From contig CAYXZC010000014.1 in assembly GCA_964469815.1 (NCBI GenBank), positions 1-36,917 of the forward strand: DNA of 36,917 bases, written 5' to 3'. Below are positions 32,538 to 36,917 of the stretch, piece after piece. Positions within the stretch are counted from its first letter, which is position 1. Each line of letters starts with the position of its first letter. A model generated the notes under the pieces. It made no database searches and was not told the DNA's origin. It was given only the letters and a program-made list of their open reading frames with translations. The translations under genes were made by a program, and so were the position numbers. Source of the stretch: MGBC163016 sp964469815. GTDB taxonomy: Bacteria; Actinomycetota; Coriobacteriia; Coriobacteriales; Eggerthellaceae.

Positions 32538-33464
32538 ATGTTGGATAAACGCAAGATCATCGCCGGATTGGTGGCATTGACATGCTTGGTGGGAGCGCTT
32601 TGCATGTTCGGCTGTTCATCGGGCAACGCTTCATCGGGCAGCTCGGAAACCGATCAGAGCGCAGACGCTAATACTGAGGAGATATCGGTCTATTCCCGTG
32701 AGGATGGATCCGGTACCCGAGGCGCCTTCATTGAGCTGTTCGGCTTGGAGGAGAAGGACGCTAGTGGCAACAAGATCGATATGACCACGGACGCAGCTGC
32801 CATCACCAACTCCACATCCGTGATGATGACATCGGTGGCAAACGATCCTGCAGCGATCGGCTACATCTCGCTCGGTTCTTTGAACGATAGTGTTAAAGCG
32901 GTCGATATTGACGGTGTCGAAGCTACTCCAGAGAACGTGAAGTCGGGGGCTTACAAAGCATCGCGTCCGTTCAACATTGTAGTTACCGAATCTTCCACGG
33001 ACTCGAATCCGGCAGCTCAAGACTTCATCAACTTCATCATGAGCGCAGACGGACAAGCCATCGTCGAGGAGAACAAATACATCCCTATCGAGACCGCAGA
33101 AGCCTATCAAGCTTCCGGCGTATCCGGCAAAGTTGTAGTAGCGGGATCCTCTTCAGTGACCCCTGTTATGGAGAAGCTGGTCGAGGCATACAAGGGGCTG
33201 AATCCGGATGTGAGCGTTGAAGTGCAGCAATCCGATTCCACTACGGGTGTGAACATGGCTGTTGACGGCACATGCGATATTGGCATGGCGTCCAGGGATC
33301 TTAAGGACTCCGAGATCGGTGAAGGTGCGAATGCGATCGAGATCGCACGGGACGGGATCGCTGTGATCGTAGCGCCTATTTCGGATGTGAATGCGCTGAC
33401 GAGCATGCAGATAAAAGACATCTTCTCCGGTGCGGTATCAACTTGGGGCGAAGTGATAGGGTAG
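32538..33464 (+). CDS. pstS: Phosphate-binding lipoprotein PstS, circularly permuted
   Basis: A 308-residue lipoprotein: a hydrophobic signal to residue 25, acylated C26, then a Ser-rich linker. All PstS blocks are present but in swapped order. SREDGSGTR (53-61), IGYISLG (108-113), the SGAYKASRPF block and the SADGQAIVEENKYIPI block (normally the C-terminal half) come first. GSSSVTPVMEKLVEAY (203-218), DIGMASR (247-253), DGIAVIV and IKDIFSGAVSTWGEVIG (normally the N-terminal half) come last. The phosphate-contact motifs remain, so a working fold is likely, with new ends at the interdomain strand after the WGEV segment. AAAGGAAAG precedes the ATG; pstCAB follow. Confidence 0.88.
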   Translation: MLDKRKIIAGLVALTCLVGALCMFGCSSGNASSGSSETDQSADANTEEISVYSREDGSGTRGAFIELFGLEEKDASGNKIDMTTDAAAITNSTSVMMTSVANDPAAIGYISLGSLNDSVKAVDIDGVEATPENVKSGAYKASRPFNIVVTESSTDSNPAAQDFINFIMSADGQAIVEENKYIPIETAEAYQASGVSGKVVVAGSSSVTPVMEKLVEAYKGLNPDVSVEVQQSDSTTGVNMAVDGTCDIGMASRDLKDSEIGEGANAIEIARDGIAVIVAPISDVNALTSMQIKDIFSGAVSTWGEVIG

Positions 33465-33470
33465 TCTCAG

Positions 33471-34451
33471 ATGGAGAATGTCAAATCAGCCGATCGAATC
33501 CGAGAAGCCTCCGATGAAACGGGGCTTTTCAGGTCGATCCCATCTGGAGGCTCCAAAGAAAGAGCCACATCCGGCTTTTCAGTGCGAAGGCGCGATATAT
33601 CGACAATAAAGGAAACCTTGGCGAAAGCGCTCTTCGCCATTGCAGCCGCTACATCGGTGGTTGCGGTGGCTCTCATATGCGTATTCCTTTTCGCCAATGG
33701 TATCCCTACCATGATCGAGATAGGTATCCCCGAGTTTCTGCTCGGCCAGACATGGAAGCCCGGAAGCGGGATGTATGGCGTATTCCCGATGATCATCGGC
33801 AGCATATATGTAACCGTAGGCGCGATGATCGTAGGTGTTCCATTGGGAATCCTGACCGCCATATTCCTTTCACGCTTCGCAAGTCGGCGCATCGCAGGAT
33901 TGCTTCGTCCGGGGGTGGAGCTTCTGGCTGGTATCCCTTCTGTCGTCTACGGCTTCTTCGGACTCATGGTGATAGTCCCCTTCATAAGAGTCACGATGCC
34001 CGGACGCGGTCTATCGCTTTTGGCTGCCGCTCTGCTTCTTGGCATAATGATCCTTCCAACGATAATAACCGTAGCGAAAAACGCGCTCGATGCCGTACCG
34101 AAGAGCTATTACGAAGGAGCGCTCGCGCTCGGTGCCACGCATGAGCATTCGGTCTTTCGGGTCGTGGTTCCTGCGGCTTTCTCTGGGATCATGGCCGCAG
34201 TTGTGCTCGGAGTGGGACGCGCTATCGGCGAGACCATGGCGGTAGTCATGGTCGCGGGGAACCAGCCTGTCATCCCCGACTCGATCTTCGAAGGCGTGAG
34301 AACCCTCACCGCGAACATAGTGCTTGAAATGGGGTATGCAGCCGATCTTCATCGTGGCGCACTCATAGCAACAGGTGTGGTGCTATTCGTTCTGATAGCC
34401 CTCATAAGCCTGCTATTCAGTGCGATCAAGAAAAGGGGTGAGGTGAAATGA
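33471..34451 (+). CDS. pstC: Phosphate ABC transporter permease PstC
   Basis: A 326-residue permease that begins six bases after pstS. A polar N-terminal extension of about 45 residues precedes six to seven helices. The cytoplasmic coupling loop EGALALGATHEHSVFRVVVP near 215-235 and GVGRAIGET are the PstC signatures. VELLAGIPSVVYGFFG is the conserved helix after the first loop. It pairs with PstA and overlaps it by four bases. Confidence 0.93.
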   Translation: MENVKSADRIREASDETGLFRSIPSGGSKERATSGFSVRRRDISTIKETLAKALFAIAAATSVVAVALICVFLFANGIPTMIEIGIPEFLLGQTWKPGSGMYGVFPMIIGSIYVTVGAMIVGVPLGILTAIFLSRFASRRIAGLLRPGVELLAGIPSVVYGFFGLMVIVPFIRVTMPGRGLSLLAAALLLGIMILPTIITVAKNALDAVPKSYYEGALALGATHEHSVFRVVVPAAFSGIMAAVVLGVGRAIGETMAVVMVAGNQPVIPDSIFEGVRTLTANIVLEMGYAADLHRGALIATGVVLFVLIALISLLFSAIKKRGEVK

Positions 34452-35293
34452 GCTTGCCTGTTGTCTCGAAGATCGTGAAGGCAGCCGTCTATGCCAGTGC
34501 GGCCGCAACAGCGCTCATCTTAGGTGGGATAGTCGCCTACATCCTCGTGAATGGAGTGCCGTATCTAAGCCCTAGCCTTTTCGCATGGGAATACACGTCA
34601 GATAATGTGTCTTTGATGCCGGCTCTTATAGATACGTTTTTGATGGCGATGTTGGCTTTGGTCATAGCTGTTCCCGTCGGGGTATCCTCTGCAATATACC
34701 TAGTGGAATATACTTCCTCGAACAGCCGCTTCGTGCGTATCGTACGCATGACCACTGAGACCTTGCAGGGGATCCCCTCGATCATATACGGGCTTTTCGG
34801 CCTCTTGTTCTTCACGACGATGCTCGGATGGGGGCTAAGCCTCATGTCCGGTGCGTGCACGCTTGCGATAATGGTGCTTCCTGTAGTGATGCGCACCACT
34901 GAAGAGGCTCTGCTCGCTGTGCCCGTCTCGTACAAGCAAGGCGGATTTGCGCTCGGAGCCGGACGGCTTCGCACTATATTCCGGTGCGTTCTTCCAAGTG
35001 CGCTTCCGGGAATATTCGGGGGAATCCTGCTTGCGCTTGGGCGTTGTGTGGGAGAGGTTGCTGCTTTGCTGTTCACAGCCGGAACTGTGGCGCAGATCCC
35101 GGATTTCGGCTCTGAAGGGGTATTCGCACTATTCGATTCATGTCGCACGCTCGCTGTTCATCTTTATGTTCTTGCAAGCGAAGGCCTGCACATGAATGAG
35201 ACATACGCAACCGCCGTGGTACTCCTCGTGGTCGTTGTGGTGTTGAACGCAGTAACGAATCTCGCTGCTAAAAAGCTTAGGAAAGGAATCTAG
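34448..35293 (+). CDS. pstA: Phosphate ABC transporter permease PstA
   Basis: A 281-residue permease with six helices. The ATG overlaps the pstC stop (ATGA). TTETLQGIPSIIYGLFGLLFF and the coupling loop KQGGFALGAGRLRTIFRCVLPSALPG are typical of PstA, as is ALGRCVGEVAALLFTAG. It forms the translocation channel together with PstC. Confidence 0.93.
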   Translation: MSLPVVSKIVKAAVYASAAATALILGGIVAYILVNGVPYLSPSLFAWEYTSDNVSLMPALIDTFLMAMLALVIAVPVGVSSAIYLVEYTSSNSRFVRIVRMTTETLQGIPSIIYGLFGLLFFTTMLGWGLSLMSGACTLAIMVLPVVMRTTEEALLAVPVSYKQGGFALGAGRLRTIFRCVLPSALPGIFGGILLALGRCVGEVAALLFTAGTVAQIPDFGSEGVFALFDSCRTLAVHLYVLASEGLHMNETYATAVVLLVVVVVLNAVTNLAAKKLRKGI

Positions 35294-36109
35294 ATGTTGG
35301 ACGCATTGGCTGAAAAGGAATTGGAGATCCTCGAGCAGACGATAGAGCCTCAAAAGAGCGAATCGAAGATGAGCGTCGAGCATCTCGACCTTCATTATGG
35401 TGGCTTTCACGCTTTGAAGGATGTTTCGCTCGTGTTTCCCCAAAATGAGGTGACGGCTCTCATAGGCCCTTCCGGTTGTGGGAAATCCACCCTTCTCAAA
35501 ACCCTCAATCGCATGAACGATCTTGTCCCGGATTGTAGGATCGAGGGCAAAGTGGAGCTTGATGGTGCGGATGCATATGCGGATATTCCGGTCAATACGC
35601 TGCGTCGTCGCGTGGGGATGGTCTTTCAGCAACCGAATCCGTTTCCGATGAGCATATACGACAACGTAGCCTTCGGCCCGCGCACGCATGGGGTGAAGGA
35701 TCGCGATGAGTTGGACGCGATAGTTGAGCAATCGCTGCGGGATGCGGCCATCTGGGATGAGGTGTCAGACCGCTTGAAGAAGAGCGCGCTTGGACTATCA
35801 GGCGGCCAGCAACAACGCCTTTGCATCGCGCGAGCTCTCGCTGTGCAACCCGAGGTGCTCTTGCTGGACGAATCCACAAGTGCGCTCGATCCCATATCCA
35901 CAGCAAAGATCGAAGAGCTCGTCGGGGAATTGAAGAGCCGCTATACGGTGATCATGGTCACCCACAACATGCTCCAGGCTATTCGCGTCTCGTCGAAAAC
36001 AGCATTCTTCTTGTTGGGAGAAATGGTGGAGGCGGGGGATACGGATGCCATATTCACCGATCCTGAAGATGTCCGAACCGCCGATTACGTTTCAGGTCGT
36101 TTCGGGTAA
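35294..36109 (+). CDS. pstB: Phosphate ABC transporter ATPase PstB
   Basis: A 271-residue ATPase that starts directly after the pstA stop. Walker A is GPSGCGKS (58-65), the Q-loop is FQQPNPFPMSIYDNVAFG, the signature is LSGGQQQRL, Walker B is LLLDEST and the H-loop is VTHNMLQA. LNRMNDLVP and the SIYDNV block are specific to PstB. DEST replaces the usual DEPT or DEPC, a small change next to the catalytic glutamate. A 25-residue N-terminal extension precedes the ABC core. No phoU follows in the window. Confidence 0.93.
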   Translation: MLDALAEKELEILEQTIEPQKSESKMSVEHLDLHYGGFHALKDVSLVFPQNEVTALIGPSGCGKSTLLKTLNRMNDLVPDCRIEGKVELDGADAYADIPVNTLRRRVGMVFQQPNPFPMSIYDNVAFGPRTHGVKDRDELDAIVEQSLRDAAIWDEVSDRLKKSALGLSGGQQQRLCIARALAVQPEVLLLDESTSALDPISTAKIEELVGELKSRYTVIMVTHNMLQAIRVSSKTAFFLLGEMVEAGDTDAIFTDPEDVRTADYVSGRFG

Positions 36110-36170
36110 TGATCGTAGAAGAATAATGAGCGTGAAAGGGCAACGGGTACGCTTTCATTTCGAGGCAAAC

Positions 36171-36186
36171 TTTACAAAGATTTGAC
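36171..36186 (+). promoter_or_regulatory. Pho-box-like direct repeat before the response regulator
   Basis: TTTACA (36171-36176) and TTTGAC (36181-36186) are similar hexamers spaced ten bases apart. Direct repeats of this kind suit binding by PhoB/PhoP-type regulators. A possible -10, TAGAAT, lies at 36220-36225, seven bases before the regulator's ATG, which would make a leaderless transcript. Confidence 0.35.
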
Positions 36187-36232
36187 TTTCGCGAACCATG
36201 TTTTCCTAGCGCTAAGCATTAGAATTCGATAT

Positions 36233-36917
36233 ATGATCTACTACGTTGAAGATGATGCGAATATACGCGAGCTTGCCCTTTATGCTTTGAAGCAAGCGGA
36301 GCTCGAAGCGATGGGTTTTTCTTCCGCGGATGAGTTCTTCGAGGAATGCAAGGTGCGCACCCCTGATGTCGTCCTGCTCGACATAATGCTTCCTGGTAAG
36401 GATGGTATCGAGATACTGCAGGAGATCCGATCCGATGCATTGCTCGCACACACGCCGGTCATGATGCTCACTGCCAAGGGCGCTGAGATCGACAAGGTCA
36501 ACGGGCTTGATGCGGGAGCGGATGACTACCTCGTGAAGCCCTTTGGGATGATGGAGCTGGTTTCCAGGGTTCGTGCCCTCATGAGAAGGGCGCAAACGCC
36601 GGCCATGTCTGTCTCGGGGCAGGTCCGTTGTGGTGATGTCATACTTGATTGCCCATCCAGAAGCGTCAGCATCGAGGGTAAGGAGATCGTTCTCACTCGA
36701 AAGGAGTTCGATCTTCTGCAGATGCTCATCGACAATCGTGGTCGTGTCCTTGCACGCGATCAATTGCTCAAAGAGGTGTGGGGGTGGGACTTCGTGGGGA
36801 ATTCGCGAACCGTCGATGTGCATGTTCAGACTCTGCGCCAGAAACTGGACAATGTCTCTGAAGGAACATCCGCGATGATCGAAACCGTCCGCGGAGTAGG
36901 CTACATCATCAGAGGAT
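36233..36917 (+). CDS. OmpR/PhoB-family response regulator (cut by window end)
   Basis: 228 residues are visible without a stop. The receiver domain has the acidic pair in VEDD (residues 6-7 area), the phospho-acceptor D47 in VVLLDIMLP, the threonine in MMLTAKG and the lysine in YLVKPF. A winged-helix output domain follows from about 135 (LTRKEFDLLQMLIDNRGRVLARDQLL ... RTVDVHVQTLRQKL ... VRGVGYIIRG), nearly complete at the window edge. Its place after pstSCAB suggests a PhoB/PhoP-like role in phosphate starvation, probably with a histidine kinase gene next. The start has no clear Shine-Dalgarno. Confidence 0.9.
   Translation, partial: MIYYVEDDANIRELALYALKQAELEAMGFSSADEFFEECKVRTPDVVLLDIMLPGKDGIEILQEIRSDALLAHTPVMMLTAKGAEIDKVNGLDAGADDYLVKPFGMMELVSRVRALMRRAQTPAMSVSGQVRCGDVILDCPSRSVSIEGKEIVLTRKEFDLLQMLIDNRGRVLARDQLLKEVWGWDFVGNSRTVDVHVQTLRQKLDNVSEGTSAMIETVRGVGYIIRG

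Noticed and set aside
32538..33464. PstS read as two truncated tandem copies
   Set aside because: No conserved block occurs twice and the frame is continuous; the total equals one protein in swapped order.

Overview
The window looks like chromosomal DNA from an actinobacterium of the class Coriobacteriia, most likely family Eggerthellaceae. This is an inference from gene content: a DMSO-reductase-type operon next to a membrane-anchored LuxR regulator, a molybdoenzyme/small Fe-S/MFS cluster of the kind described for gut Eggerthella and Gordonibacter, and several LuxR, MerR and YtrA-type regulators. Base composition looks near 50% GC by eye. Two runs of ten N (19239-19248 and 29723-29732) show that this is a draft assembly. 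I see no rRNA, tRNA, CRISPR array or insertion sequence.

1-3964: the tail of a molybdoenzyme gene, a short 4Fe-4S subunit, two zinc-ribbon proteins and two paralogous MFS transporters. I read this as a cytoplasmic catechol-dehydroxylase/transhydroxylase-like reductase cluster with its carriers. 3989-9289: a leucine-rich-repeat protein, a DUF2201/vWA protein and a MoxR-type AAA+ ATPase, followed by a trigger-factor-like protein without a ribosome-binding domain (9420-10262) and an arylamine N-acetyltransferase (10279-11040). 11147-11305: an overlooked 52-residue protein on the minus strand. 11537-15821: a membrane LuxR regulator divergent from an ABC-2 exporter operon (one ATPase, two permeases). 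15932-17935: an MFS exporter fused to a CBS pair. 17995-19639: a second membrane LuxR regulator interrupted by a gap, divergent from dmsA-dmsB-dmsC-dmsD plus a second DmsC-like anchor (19989-25568).

25747-30579: two YtrA-type GntR regulators, each with its own promoter and operator-like palindrome. One sits with a DUF1648/DUF5808 membrane protein and the other with an ABC exporter. A MerR-TipAS regulator follows the second gap. 30704-32263: a C69 dipeptidase on the minus strand. 32538-36917: pstSCAB and an OmpR/PhoB-type response regulator cut by the window end. The PstS carries its conserved blocks in swapped order, which reads as a circular permutation and is the most unusual single protein here.

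Functionally the window combines anaerobic respiration (two molybdoenzyme systems), drug or toxin efflux with local regulators, phosphate uptake, and a cytoplasmic AAA+/vWA/LRR module of unknown target. Dispersed palindromes of at least two families sit in the gaps, two of them flanking the moxR-like gene.
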